DNA of 64,000 nucleotides, taken from positions 2,405,300-2,469,299 of the forward strand of contig OX639990.1 in the NCBI GenBank assembly GCA_951828535.1, written 5' to 3'. This DNA comes from an uncultured Candidatus Entotheonella sp. (GTDB lineage Bacteria > Tectomicrobia > Entotheonellia > Entotheonellales > Entotheonellaceae). Every line of letters starts with the position of its first letter. Within the stretch, counting starts at the first letter, position 1. The notes under the pieces were generated by a model that had not been told where the DNA came from, searched no databases, and saw only the letters and a program-made list of their open reading frames with translations. Of the stretch, positions 8,558 through 17,167 are shown piece by piece. A program made the translations under genes and the position numbers.

Positions 8558-9781
8558 GTGGAACGGATTCCGTACGTCATCATCGGCGGCGGCTTGGCAG
8601 CCACCGCGGCCATTGACGCCATTCGCCGCCGCGACAAGACGGGGCGTTTGGTGTTGATCGGTGCCGAGGTCCATCTGCCCTATGATCGTGTGCCGTTATC
8701 GAAGGATTACTTGCTGGGCCGTATGGAGCGAGAGGACGTGTTCCTCCGCCGGCCGCGATTCTACGAGCGCCACCGGGTGGAACAATTTCTGGGGCAGTCG
8801 GCGACGGTGGCGGACGTGAGCACGCGCACCGTCACGCTCGACGATGGCAGCGAGGTGGGGTTTGAGAAGCTGTTGCTGGCCACCGGAGGGCGTCCGCGCC
8901 GGTTGTCGATAACGGGCGCCGACCTGGACGGCATCTATTACCTTCGCACCCTTGAGGATTCTGACGCCTTGCGAGCCGCCATGTCCAATGCGCGGAGAGC
9001 AGTCGTGGTAGGCGGCGGTTTTATTGGTTGTGAGGTCGCAACTGCGTTCGCCCAATCGGGTTTGCAGACGACCCTGATCGAAGTCACCCCGGCGCCGTTG
9101 AGTCTGGTGCTCGACGCCGAAACCAGCGCCTTCATCACGTCGTTCCTGAGCCAACAGGGCGTCACGCTGCGCACCGATACGGCAGCGGCGCAATTCGTCG
9201 GCGCGCAGGGCCGTGTCGAGCGGGTGGTCACGAACGGCGGCGAAGATATCGAAGCGGACGTGGTGGTCATCGGGGTGGGTATTGCCCCAAACACCGAACT
9301 GGCTGTTGCTGCCGGGCTCAGCGTCGATAACGGTGTGGTGGTGAACGAATATCTTGAGGCGGCGGATGCCATCTACGCCGCCGGTGACATCGCGCGCTAC
9401 TACAGTCCGACCCTGGGGCGCCATCTGCGCGTCGAACACTACGACGTGGCGCTGCAGCACGGCCGCACGGCTGGCGCAAACATGGCAGGCGCCCATCTTG
9501 CCTACACGGAGCTGCCCTATTTCTTCTCCCACATGGGCGCCCTGCACATCGATGTCATCGGCGATATGAGCGTCCGTCATCAGTGCGTGCGGCGCGGCCC
9601 CCTGAGCCTGGAGCCCGGATTCGCGCAGTTCTACTTCGCCGATGGTTTCCTGCAAGCGGCCCTCTTCATCAACGGCAAGCCTGACCTTCTGCAGGCTGCC
9701 CGTGAGCGTATCGCGCAGCGGCGTCCGGTGACTGACCCCGCGGCATTTGCTGACGAGACGCGGGAGCTGACCGCCTTGTAA
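8558..9781 (+). CDS. FAD-dependent ferredoxin/rubredoxin-reductase-like oxidoreductase
   Basis: 407 aa. The N-terminal FAD Rossmann motif IIGGGLAATAA, the NAD(P)H Rossmann motif VVGGGFIGCEVA near the middle and the FAD-contacting YAAGDIARY near residue 290 identify the two-dinucleotide-binding flavoprotein family (ferredoxin reductase/AIF type). Such enzymes move electrons from NAD(P)H to a ferredoxin or rubredoxin, or act in oxygenase systems; no redox-protein partner lies nearby. The longer frame from 8498 has no ribosome site, whereas GTG at 8558 follows AAAGGA and sits just before the FAD motif. It is the first rightward gene after the origin candidate. Confidence 0.85.
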   Translation: MERIPYVIIGGGLAATAAIDAIRRRDKTGRLVLIGAEVHLPYDRVPLSKDYLLGRMEREDVFLRRPRFYERHRVEQFLGQSATVADVSTRTVTLDDGSEVGFEKLLLATGGRPRRLSITGADLDGIYYLRTLEDSDALRAAMSNARRAVVVGGGFIGCEVATAFAQSGLQTTLIEVTPAPLSLVLDAETSAFITSFLSQQGVTLRTDTAAAQFVGAQGRVERVVTNGGEDIEADVVVIGVGIAPNTELAVAAGLSVDNGVVVNEYLEAADAIYAAGDIARYYSPTLGRHLRVEHYDVALQHGRTAGANMAGAHLAYTELPYFFSHMGALHIDVIGDMSVRHQCVRRGPLSLEPGFAQFYFADGFLQAALFINGKPDLLQAARERIAQRRPVTDPAAFADETRELTAL

Positions 9782-9860
9782 AACTGCTTCCCCAATGCCT
9801 CCCACTCCTTGCGCGGGGCTATTACGCAATGTAGGTCAAGGCTTTGCGCGCCGCTGTCGA

Positions 9861-9890
9861 TTGAATAGCCGCTCGCCGTCGTGATATAGT
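9861..9890 (+). promoter_or_regulatory. sigma70-type promoter for the small membrane protein cluster
   Basis: TTGAAT (9861-9866), an 18-base spacer and TATAGT (9885-9890). Initiation would fall about 10 bases before the ATG at 9909, giving a very short leader. Confidence 0.5.
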
Positions 9891-9908
9891 GGCGCACACG
9901 TCGCAACC

Positions 9909-10205
9909 ATGGGTTCGCCTTCTTGCCTCCAATTCCATCCTGTCGTGAGGAACGGTGTGATCTTTATCGTCTTGCTGATGCTGGGCTCGTTGGTACTGGT
10001 TTTTTTGGGACTGGTTACCGACGTGACCATCCGCATGCAGGACACCTCGCCGCTGACCCACCTGGTGCTGACCTACGCCGGCTTATTGGTGACGCTGCTC
10101 TCCCACATTGTTGCCTTTGGCTACATTATCGGACTCCGCAACCTCATCCAGTTCGGCCCGCCCGAGGAGGAAGAAACGCAGAACATTGCCGGAGATGCCG
10201 TGTAG
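9909..10205 (+). CDS. small two-span membrane protein, unknown function
   Basis: 98 aa. Two hydrophobic segments are visible, about residues 15-38 and 52-76, then an acidic tail (PPEEEETQ). No motif is recognised. It is followed after 15 bases by another small membrane protein and then by an HlyD-family gene, all on the same strand, so the three may form one envelope unit. A GTG about 15 codons in could be the true start. Confidence 0.55.
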   Translation: MGSPSCLQFHPVVRNGVIFIVLLMLGSLVLVFLGLVTDVTIRMQDTSPLTHLVLTYAGLLVTLLSHIVAFGYIIGLRNLIQFGPPEEEETQNIAGDAV

Positions 10206-10220
10206 CCGGGGGCAGGTGCC

Positions 10221-10442
10221 GTGGGGCTCGACGCCAAAAGCAGTGCCATCATCGGCCTCTTCCTGTTTCTCATTTTCTCTCAGCCCGTACACGCCAACGG
10301 CGGGCATTTGCATTTGGGCGGCATGTTCTTCCTGTTGTTTGGCGCCCTTGCCTTCGTGACCGGACTGGTTACGGTGATCTATTTCTTGTTGCGTGCCACC
10401 CCCGAGGACATCGACGATGACGACGAACATGAGCTGGATTAA
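10221..10442 (+). CDS. small membrane protein with acidic C-terminus
   Basis: 73 aa from a GTG start preceded by GGGGGCAGG. A possible signal or first membrane segment (residues 8-25) leads to a short His/Gly stretch (NGGHLHLGG) and a second membrane segment (35-57). The tail DIDDDDEHELD is strongly acidic. No family recognised. It precedes the HlyD gene by 62 bases. Confidence 0.5.
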   Translation: MGLDAKSSAIIGLFLFLIFSQPVHANGGHLHLGGMFFLLFGALAFVTGLVTVIYFLLRATPEDIDDDDEHELD

Positions 10443-10504
10443 CGAGGAAGTATCGGACTGATGACAGAGCGCAGCCGCCAAGCGGACGAGACAGGGGGAC
10501 GGGT

Positions 10505-11872
10505 ATGAGGGCGGGAAGCCGGCAATTTGCCGCGGTGGGGGCCATACGCCGCGCCCTGGGACGGCCGTATCTGCTCATGGCCGCGGTGGTCCTGATCATC
10601 GGGGCAATCTGGTTTTCCCGCCTGGCCTTGCAGGAATTCCTTCTCCTGGACCGCTTGGTGAATGTATACACCAACGACGCGCAAGTCAGAATGGACTCCT
10701 ACGCCATCACCCCGGTGGTGACCGCCAAAGTGCTGGAGGTTCTGGTTACCGAGGGCGACAGAGTGAGCAAGGATCAGGTGTTGGTGCGTCTGGACCAGGA
10801 GGACGTGCTCACGGAACTGCGCCAGGCGCAGGCCATTGCCGAGGGTATCGCGCAGCAGGTGGAGGAATTGCGCCTCGAACTGCCGCTGGCCATTGAGCAG
10901 GCTCGGCACAAGATCGATCGTGCCGCGGCTGCGTTGGAAATCAGCCAGCAGGCCGCTCAGCGTGCCCAGGTACTGCTCGACGTGCAACGCGACCGCGTCG
11001 CCAAGATGGTGGCCGAGCAGCAGGCCGGCCTGGAGGCTGCACGGGCGCGGCTGCGGGAGCAGGAGGCCGCCCTGCGCGAAACGGAAATGGCGCTCGGACG
11101 GACCCGCAGCCTGTTTGACGAGGGGATTGTGTCGGAGGAACGTCTGGACGCCGCGCTCATGACCTTTGAACGCGTGCAGGCACGACTGTCGGTGGCTCAG
11201 GAACAGGTGCGGCAGGCGCAGCAACACTACCCGTCGGGGGATTCGCCGGAAATGATCCGGGTGCACGAAAAAGATACCCACGGCGCCGCGGCACAAGTCG
11301 AGGAGCACCGCGCGGCACTGGGTCTGGCGCGCACCGAGTTGCGTCTTGCGGAGTTGGGTCAGCAGCGCCTGAAGGTTCTGAAAGCGCGGCACGAAGAAGC
11401 CAAGGCGCGGGTGCAAGCCCTCGACCTAAAGCTGTCCAGAACGGTGCTGCGCAGTCCGAGCGACGGCGTCGTCGGTTACAACGGGATCGAGCCCGGGGAA
11501 ATGGTGAAGGGTGACCCTAGCGATCCGCCCATCATGGTCATCCATGACCCCCAGAGCCTGTATGTCACTGCCAACGTCTGGGAATCGGACATCAGCCGTG
11601 TGCGCATTGGCCGCCCGGCGGAGGTCTGGGTCGACGCTTATCGCCTCCATGTCTTGGGACGCGGCAAGCCGTACCGCGGGCGCGTGAGGCGTATCAACCC
11701 TACCACCGCGGCCGAAATGTCGGGTTTGCCCCCCGAACGCTTCTTCACCCGCCGCGAGCAAAAGGTCCCCGTTAAGATAGCCATCGAGGACGCCGACCCC
11801 GGCTTCCGGGCCGGCATGCTGGCTGAAGTCCTGATCCTCGTGGATGACGGGGCTATCGCTGAAGAACAATAG
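10505..11872 (+). CDS. HlyD/EmrA-type membrane fusion protein
   Basis: 455 aa. One N-terminal membrane span (about 22-42) is followed by the first half of a lipoyl domain (VVTAKVLEVLVTEGDRV), a long helical hairpin of about 200 residues rich in Glu, Gln, Ala and Arg, the second lipoyl half (SDGVVGYNGIEPGEMV) and a beta-barrel domain. Such periplasmic adaptors link an inner-membrane pump to an outer-membrane channel. Neither a pump nor a TolC-like gene is adjacent; the upstream neighbours are two tiny membrane proteins. Start ATG follows GGGGGACGGGT. Confidence 0.85.
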   Translation: MRAGSRQFAAVGAIRRALGRPYLLMAAVVLIIGAIWFSRLALQEFLLLDRLVNVYTNDAQVRMDSYAITPVVTAKVLEVLVTEGDRVSKDQVLVRLDQEDVLTELRQAQAIAEGIAQQVEELRLELPLAIEQARHKIDRAAAALEISQQAAQRAQVLLDVQRDRVAKMVAEQQAGLEAARARLREQEAALRETEMALGRTRSLFDEGIVSEERLDAALMTFERVQARLSVAQEQVRQAQQHYPSGDSPEMIRVHEKDTHGAAAQVEEHRAALGLARTELRLAELGQQRLKVLKARHEEAKARVQALDLKLSRTVLRSPSDGVVGYNGIEPGEMVKGDPSDPPIMVIHDPQSLYVTANVWESDISRVRIGRPAEVWVDAYRLHVLGRGKPYRGRVRRINPTTAAEMSGLPPERFFTRREQKVPVKIAIEDADPGFRAGMLAEVLILVDDGAIAEEQ

Positions 11873-11889
11873 GCGGGTGGCGCAAGCTC

Positions 11890-13071
11890 CTACCCCACCA
11901 CGTGTTGTTCGCGCAGGGTTTTCAGATCAGATTCACCATATCCCAGGCTGGATAAAATCTCATCGGTGTGCTGCCCCGGTTGCGGCGCCAAGTGGCGGAA
12001 ACGGCCCGGCGTGTCACTGAGCTTGATGCCCATGCCGACTTGGCGGTCGAGCTGGCCCTCCCCTGACGAGCCCTCATGCTGCACGAGCATGCCGCGGTGC
12101 TGCACTTGCGGGTCCTCAAATACCTCCGACAGGGTATTGACCGCACTGACGCAGACGTTTTTGTCAGCCAGATAGGCTAGCCAGTCGTCGCGGCTGCGCC
12201 GCCGGAAGACGGCCTGCAAATCTTCGCGCACTTGGGCTTCTTCGGGTGTGGGGCCGCGGGTCAGATGCTCGGGACCGCGCGAATACTTCGACAGATCGGG
12301 TCGGCCCAGGGCCTCGCACAGGTTGCTCCACAGCCAAGGCTCGCTGCTTCCCACCGACAGCAGCTTGCCGTCCTGCGTTTCGTACGTGGTGTAGAACGCA
12401 TACCGACCGCTGTATGGCCCCTGGCCGCGCCGCGGCAGCACGCCGCCGTCGAAGAACGGCACCATCAGCGGGGTGGCGGCGAGCATGGACAGGGTGGCGT
12501 CGAGATGCGACACGTCCACGTGCTGACCGCGCCCACTATTGCCGCGGGCGTACAAGGCCAGCAGAACGCCGACGGCGCCGTGCATGGCGGCACCGCCGTA
12601 ATCGGCGATCAGGTTGAGGGGGATGGCGGGTGGACGGTCGGCCTCGCCAATCAGGTCCAGCACGCCGCTCATGGCGAGATACGTCACGTCCGCGCCCGGC
12701 AGGTCGCGGTACGGGCCGGTTTGGCCGTAACCGCTGAGCGAGCAATAGATGAGGCGGGGATTGATCCGGCTGAGGGTGGGGTAATCGGCGTTGTGCCGCT
12801 GCATGACGCCGGGTCTGAAGCTTTCCACCAACACGTCGGCGCGGCCGGCCAGTTGGTGCAAAATCTCCTGACCGGCAGCGCTGTCTAAGTCCAGACCCAG
12901 GCTCTTCTTGTTGCGGTCCAGATAGGCGCTAGCAACCGACCGTTTGTCCGCAGCCGGCGGTTCGATCTTCAGCACTTCAGCGCCCATGCAGGCCAGTAGC
13001 ATGGTGCAGAAGCTTCCAGGAGAGGCCCCGGATACTTCCAGAACCGTGACGCCTTGCAACGCATCTGTCAT
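11890..13071 (-). CDS. CaiB/BaiF family CoA-transferase or acyl-CoA racemase
   Basis: 393 aa. The N-terminus GVTVLEVSGASPGSFCTMLL and the motif SGYGQTGPYRDLPGAD are family hallmarks; D128 is the expected catalytic Asp of class III CoA-transferases. The surrounding sequence (YLAMSGVLDLIGE) looks most like alpha-methylacyl-CoA racemase, but the His that precedes this Asp in racemases is Ala here, which weakens a racemase reading. Substrate unknown. It starts 11 bases after a small zinc-motif protein gene on the same strand. Confidence 0.85.
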   Translation of the reverse strand: MTDALQGVTVLEVSGASPGSFCTMLLACMGAEVLKIEPPAADKRSVASAYLDRNKKSLGLDLDSAAGQEILHQLAGRADVLVESFRPGVMQRHNADYPTLSRINPRLIYCSLSGYGQTGPYRDLPGADVTYLAMSGVLDLIGEADRPPAIPLNLIADYGGAAMHGAVGVLLALYARGNSGRGQHVDVSHLDATLSMLAATPLMVPFFDGGVLPRRGQGPYSGRYAFYTTYETQDGKLLSVGSSEPWLWSNLCEALGRPDLSKYSRGPEHLTRGPTPEEAQVREDLQAVFRRRSRDDWLAYLADKNVCVSAVNTLSEVFEDPQVQHRGMLVQHEGSSGEGQLDRQVGMGIKLSDTPGRFRHLAPQPGQHTDEILSSLGYGESDLKTLREQHVVG

Positions 13072-13082
13072 CTGTCCGGCTT

Positions 13083-13388
13083 CTAATCGAGGTCGAAGGG
13101 GCGCAACGGGCGCTCGGTCGGCGTTTCCTCAGCCTCTTTGCGAAGTTCCTGAAACTTCTTGCCAAGCAAAGCCTTGCGCGCCTTTTCCTCTTCTACGGCT
13201 TGCTGGAAGCGGCCATCCTTTTGCTTCTCCCGCTCCCGCAGGTCCTGCAGGGATTGTTCAAAGGAGGCGCCGCCGGCTTTGACGCGATTTTCGCTGGCGT
13301 ACAGGATCTTCAGCGTTTCGCGATCGACCACCAGGGTCGCCTGACAGCAAGGACAGGTGAGTTTGGCTGATTCGTTGTCCGCAGCCAT
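13083..13388 (-). CDS. small CPCC-motif coiled-coil protein, unknown function
   Basis: 101 aa. A single CPCC near residues 12-15 suggests half of a zinc ribbon, perhaps completed by dimerisation. Residues 40-90 are charged and helical (EREKQKDGRFQQAVEEEKAR), likely a coiled coil. A GGGGGAGATATC ribosome site precedes the ATG. It is co-oriented with, and 11 bases ahead of, the CaiB/BaiF gene. No function can be assigned. Confidence 0.7.
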   Translation of the reverse strand: MAADNESAKLTCPCCQATLVVDRETLKILYASENRVKAGGASFEQSLQDLREREKQKDGRFQQAVEEEKARKALLGKKFQELRKEAEETPTERPLRPFDLD

Positions 13389-13476
13389 GATATCTCCCCC
13401 TTGAAAAGCATACGCGATGCGCGGTCGAGAAACGGCTCATTGTATCCCGGTATCGCCTTGAATACAAAAGTCCGCG

Positions 13477-13506
13477 TTGTCATGGCGCCGCGGTCAAGCG
13501 TATAAT
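13477..13506 (+). promoter_or_regulatory. strong sigma70-type promoter of pheST
   Basis: TTGTCA (13477-13482), an 18-base spacer, then a perfect TATAAT (13501-13506). Predicted initiation near 13513 leaves a leader of about 34 bases, too short for a pheM-like leader peptide or T-box, so attenuation is not evident. Confidence 0.75.
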
Positions 13507-13546
13507 TGCCGCGCTCAACAGCCCCATTTCACTGCCGGAGAACAGC

Positions 13547-14596
13547 ATGCCAGTGAGCGATCAGAACCCGTTGGTTGACCAGTTACGCGAGGTGCATACG
13601 GAGGCGCTGGAGCGCCTGGGACAGGTGAGCGACCTCACCGCGCTCGACGGTTGGCGGGTGCACTACCTGGGCCGCAAGGGCGCGCTGACGCAGGTGATTC
13701 GGGGTATCGGAACCCTGCCAACGGCGCAGCGGCCGGAGGTCGGGCAGGTATCGAACGAGGTCAAGAGCGCTCTGGAAGAGGCTTTCGAGGCTCAGGTCGG
13801 GGCGATCAAGCAGGCCAAGTTGGCTAAGACCCTGTCGCGGGAGCGGGTCGACGTGACCCTCCCCGGCTATCCGGTGAGCCTGGGGCGGCTGCACCCCAGC
13901 ACCCAGACGTTGCGCGAGATCACCGCCATCTTCGGCGAAATGGGCTTTCAGGTGTTCGACAGCCGTGAGGTGGAAAGCGACTACTACAACTTCGAGCTGC
14001 TCAACATCCCGCCCTATCATCCCGCCCGCGATATGTGGGATACCTTTTACATTAACGAGCGCGTGGTGTTGCGCACCCATACCTCGCCGGGTCAGATTCG
14101 CGCCATGCAGGCCTTTCATCCCGACCCCATCCGGGTGATTCTGCCGGGCATGTGCTACCGCTACGAGGCCATCACCGCCCGCTCGGAGATCATGTTCCAC
14201 CAAGTGGAGGGTCTGGCGGTCGGCGAGAACATCACCATGGCCGACCTGAAGGGCGTTCTGGTCAACTTCGCCCGCCGCATGTACGGCGCCGAGCGGCAAG
14301 TGCGCTTCCGCTGCAGCCACTTCCCCTTCACCGAGCCGAGCGTCGAGGTCGACATGGATTGCATCGTCTGCAACGGCGACGGCTGTCCCCTGTGCAAGCA
14401 GACCGGCTGGTTGGAGATCCTGGGTGCCGGCATGGTGCATCCCGCCGTGCTGCGCAACGGCGGCTACGATCCGGAACGCTTCAACGGCTTCGCCTTCGGC
14501 ATGGGGCCGGAACGCATCATGATGCAGAAGTACGGCATCGACGACATCCGCTACTTCTTCAGCAACGACCTCCGTTTCCTCGAACAATTCGGATAG
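13547..14596 (+). CDS. pheS: phenylalanine--tRNA ligase alpha subunit
   Basis: 349 aa. An N-terminal coiled-coil region (residues 1-90) contacts tRNA; the class II core follows with motif 2 (MCYRYEAITARSEIMFHQVE) and motif 3 (FAFGMGPERIMM). A C-x2-C-x5-C-x2-C-like cluster (CIVCNGDGCPLC) lies near residue 275 as in long PheS forms. It charges tRNA-Phe as an alpha2-beta2 complex with PheT, encoded next. ATG follows GGAGAACAGC. Confidence 0.96.
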   Translation: MPVSDQNPLVDQLREVHTEALERLGQVSDLTALDGWRVHYLGRKGALTQVIRGIGTLPTAQRPEVGQVSNEVKSALEEAFEAQVGAIKQAKLAKTLSRERVDVTLPGYPVSLGRLHPSTQTLREITAIFGEMGFQVFDSREVESDYYNFELLNIPPYHPARDMWDTFYINERVVLRTHTSPGQIRAMQAFHPDPIRVILPGMCYRYEAITARSEIMFHQVEGLAVGENITMADLKGVLVNFARRMYGAERQVRFRCSHFPFTEPSVEVDMDCIVCNGDGCPLCKQTGWLEILGAGMVHPAVLRNGGYDPERFNGFAFGMGPERIMMQKYGIDDIRYFFSNDLRFLEQFG

Positions 14597-14608
14597 ACCA
14601 CTGCAAGT

Positions 14609-14655
14609 GATTCGTGGATCGTGAAGCGTGGTTCGTTTCTCGCTGTTCACGAATC
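14609..14655 (+). repeat. hairpin in the pheS-pheT spacer
   Basis: GATTCGTG at 14609-14616 pairs with CACGAATC at 14648-14655, with further GATCGTGAA/TTCAC complementarity inside. The sequence resembles short REP-like palindromes built from repeated CGTGA/TTCG units. It lies just before the pheT ribosome site and could tune PheT translation or stabilise the upstream mRNA. Confidence 0.4.
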
Positions 14656-14675
14656 GCTGCCTTAAGGACCTAAGC

Positions 14676-17129
14676 ATGCGCGCGCCGCTGAGTTGGTTGA
14701 AAGATTATGTGGACATTACGATACCCCTCGACACCCTCGTGGACCGCATGACGATGGCCGGCCTGGAGGTGGGCGGGGTCGAGCATATCGGGGCCGACTG
14801 GCGGCGCGACAAGCTGTTCGTCGGCGAGGTGGTGGCCGTCAGCGCGCATCCACGTGCCGACCGGCTGGTGCTGGCGACGGTGGCTTACGGTCAGGGCGAT
14901 CCCCAAACGGTGGTCACCGGGGCGCCGAACCTGAAACCGGGCGACCGCGGCCAGAAGGTGGCTTTCGCGGTCGAGGGCGCGCAATTGCGGGACGGATACA
15001 GCGAGACGCCGCGCCTCCAGACACTCAGCCGCACCAGCATCCGCGGCGTGGAGTCGGCCGGCATGGTCTGCTCGGAAAAGGAGCTAGGGCTGTCCGACGA
15101 CCACACTGGCGTGATCATTCTCGACCCCGACCTGCCGGTGGGACAGCCGTTAACGGACGCGCTGGGGGACACCGTCCTGGACGTCGAGCTGACACCCAAC
15201 CTGGCGCGCGCCAACTGTATCATCGGATTGGCGAGGGAAATCGCCGCCCTCACTGGCCAGCCCTGGCGCGCCGGACCTGCCGATGCCGCCACCGGACCCC
15301 ATGCCGCTGCCACCGCGTATGGCTCCGTGGCCAGCGCCGACGCCGACCTGTGCGCCCGCTACTCGGCTTCCCTGATCGAGAACGTCACCATCCAGCCCTC
15401 GCCGCCGTGGATTCAGCGGCGTCTGCAATACGCCGGCCAGCGCCCGATCAACAACATCGTGGACGTCACCAATTACGTCATGCTCGAAACCGGTCAGCCC
15501 CTTCACGCCTTCGACTACGAGACGCTGCAGGGCGTCGTCGTGGTGCGGCGGGCGCGCCGGGGCGAGACGATGCAAACCCTGGACGGCGTCGAGCGCGAGC
15601 TGACCACCGACATGCTGCTGATCACCGATGATTCCGGCCCCATCGCCCTTGCCGGCGTCATGGGCGGTTCGGCGACCGAGGTGACCGAGGACACCCGGCA
15701 CATCTTTCTGGAGTCGGCGAATTTCAATTTCGTCAATATCCGCCGCACCTCCCAGCAGTTGCGCCTGCACAGCGAGGCGGCGCAACGCTTTGGCCGCGGG
15801 GTGGACCCGGACCTGACGGTCCCGGCCCTGCTGCGCGCCTCCCGGCTCATGGAGACCTTGGGCGGCGGTACCCTGCACCCCGAGATCGCCGATACCTACC
15901 CGGCGCCGCCGAGTCCCAAGACCATTACGCTGCGCGCCGCGGAGGTCACGCGCATCCTGGGCATGGCATTCAGCCCCACCGATATGGCGCGAATTTTGAC
16001 CTCCCTGGAATTCGGCTGTACGACGCATCACGCGAATGGCGACACCTCCCTGGAAGTCGTCGTACCGAGCCACCGCCTCGACGTCTCCGAGCCCGCTGAT
16101 CTGATCGAAGAAATCGCCCGCATCCACGGCTACGACGAAATCCCGACGACGTTGATCCACGACGTGCTGCCGCCGCAACGCTCGCAGCCCCACCTGGACG
16201 GTCTGGAGCAAACCCGGGACATCCTGGTTGGCTGCGGCCTGACGGAAATCCTCTCCTATTCCCTGTCCAGCCTGGACAGCATCAACCGCGCCCGTGCCGA
16301 AGGGCCGCCGCCAGCGGCGGAGGATTACATCAGCCTGGCCAACCCGATTAGCCAGGAGCGCCAGCTTCTGAGGCAATCGCTGCTGCCCAGCCTGCTGGAA
16401 ACCCTGAGCACCAACCGGCGCTACCGCCAGCGCATGGCGCTGTTCGAGATCGGGCGGGTGTACTGGCCGCAGGCCGGGGAGGCGTTGCCGCTGGAGCAGC
16501 GCTATCTCGGTATCGCCGTCACCGGCCCGCTGCTGTCCCGTTCGTGGCACGACGCCGACGAGCCGCCGCAGTTCGGTTGGACGCACCTCAAGGGCATTAT
16601 TGATACTTTATTGCAGCGCCTCAACGTGCCGCAGGTGCGCTTCACCGCTGCGGCCCACGCTGCCTTGCATCCGGCGCGCACCGCTGCCCTGTCTATCGGC
16701 GGCGCACCGCTTGGTATTGCCGGCGACGTGCATCCGCAGGTGTGCGAACAGTTCGATCTGGCGGATCAGTCGGTGGCCGTGCTGGAGCTGAACCTCGACC
16801 TGCTGCTAGCGCATCGCCAACCGCGGCGCTACCAGCCCATCTCGCGCTTCCCGGCCGTTCTGGAGGACGTGGCGCTGGTGGTTGACGACGACTTGCCCGC
16901 CCAGGCCGTGGAGGACGCCATTCGCACTGCCGGCGGCGAGTGGCTGCGCGAGGTGACACTCTTCGACCTGTATGTCGGCGAGCCGATTCCGGCCGGCAAG
17001 AAAAGCCTGGCGTATGCGCTGACGTTTCAGGCCGACGACCGCAGTTTGACCGAGGACGAGGTGCGCGTGCTGTACCGGCGCATCCAGGAGCACACCGCCG
17101 CCGAGCTGGGCGCCGCGATGCGCGAGTAG
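14676..17129 (+). CDS. pheT: phenylalanine--tRNA ligase beta subunit
   Basis: 817 aa. Domains in order: EMAP-like tRNA-binding domain (about 40-150, VGEVVAVSAHPRADRL), B3/B4 editing domain (around 215-400), B5 (about 410-480), the catalytic-like core, and a C-terminal FDX-ACB anticodon-binding domain starting ISRFPAVLEDVALVV. It edits mis-charged Tyr-tRNA-Phe. The frame extends upstream to 14628, but the ATG at 14676 has AAGGA 7 bases before it and gives the canonical MRAPLSWLKDYVDI. Confidence 0.95.
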   Translation: MRAPLSWLKDYVDITIPLDTLVDRMTMAGLEVGGVEHIGADWRRDKLFVGEVVAVSAHPRADRLVLATVAYGQGDPQTVVTGAPNLKPGDRGQKVAFAVEGAQLRDGYSETPRLQTLSRTSIRGVESAGMVCSEKELGLSDDHTGVIILDPDLPVGQPLTDALGDTVLDVELTPNLARANCIIGLAREIAALTGQPWRAGPADAATGPHAAATAYGSVASADADLCARYSASLIENVTIQPSPPWIQRRLQYAGQRPINNIVDVTNYVMLETGQPLHAFDYETLQGVVVVRRARRGETMQTLDGVERELTTDMLLITDDSGPIALAGVMGGSATEVTEDTRHIFLESANFNFVNIRRTSQQLRLHSEAAQRFGRGVDPDLTVPALLRASRLMETLGGGTLHPEIADTYPAPPSPKTITLRAAEVTRILGMAFSPTDMARILTSLEFGCTTHHANGDTSLEVVVPSHRLDVSEPADLIEEIARIHGYDEIPTTLIHDVLPPQRSQPHLDGLEQTRDILVGCGLTEILSYSLSSLDSINRARAEGPPPAAEDYISLANPISQERQLLRQSLLPSLLETLSTNRRYRQRMALFEIGRVYWPQAGEALPLEQRYLGIAVTGPLLSRSWHDADEPPQFGWTHLKGIIDTLLQRLNVPQVRFTAAAHAALHPARTAALSIGGAPLGIAGDVHPQVCEQFDLADQSVAVLELNLDLLLAHRQPRRYQPISRFPAVLEDVALVVDDDLPAQAVEDAIRTAGGEWLREVTLFDLYVGEPIPAGKKSLAYALTFQADDRSLTEDEVRVLYRRIQEHTAAELGAAMRE

Positions 17130-17167
17130 GCCGCTTCTGGCCGGCAAGCTTTGAAGAAGGAAGGGAC

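Noticed and set aside
8696-9829. 377-codon leftward frame opposite the flavoprotein
   Set aside because: Mirror of the flavoprotein codons; the flavoprotein has intact FAD and NAD motifs.
15150-16586. 478-codon leftward frame inside pheT
   Set aside because: Antisense to a complete pheT; low-complexity Arg/Gln/Gly composition.
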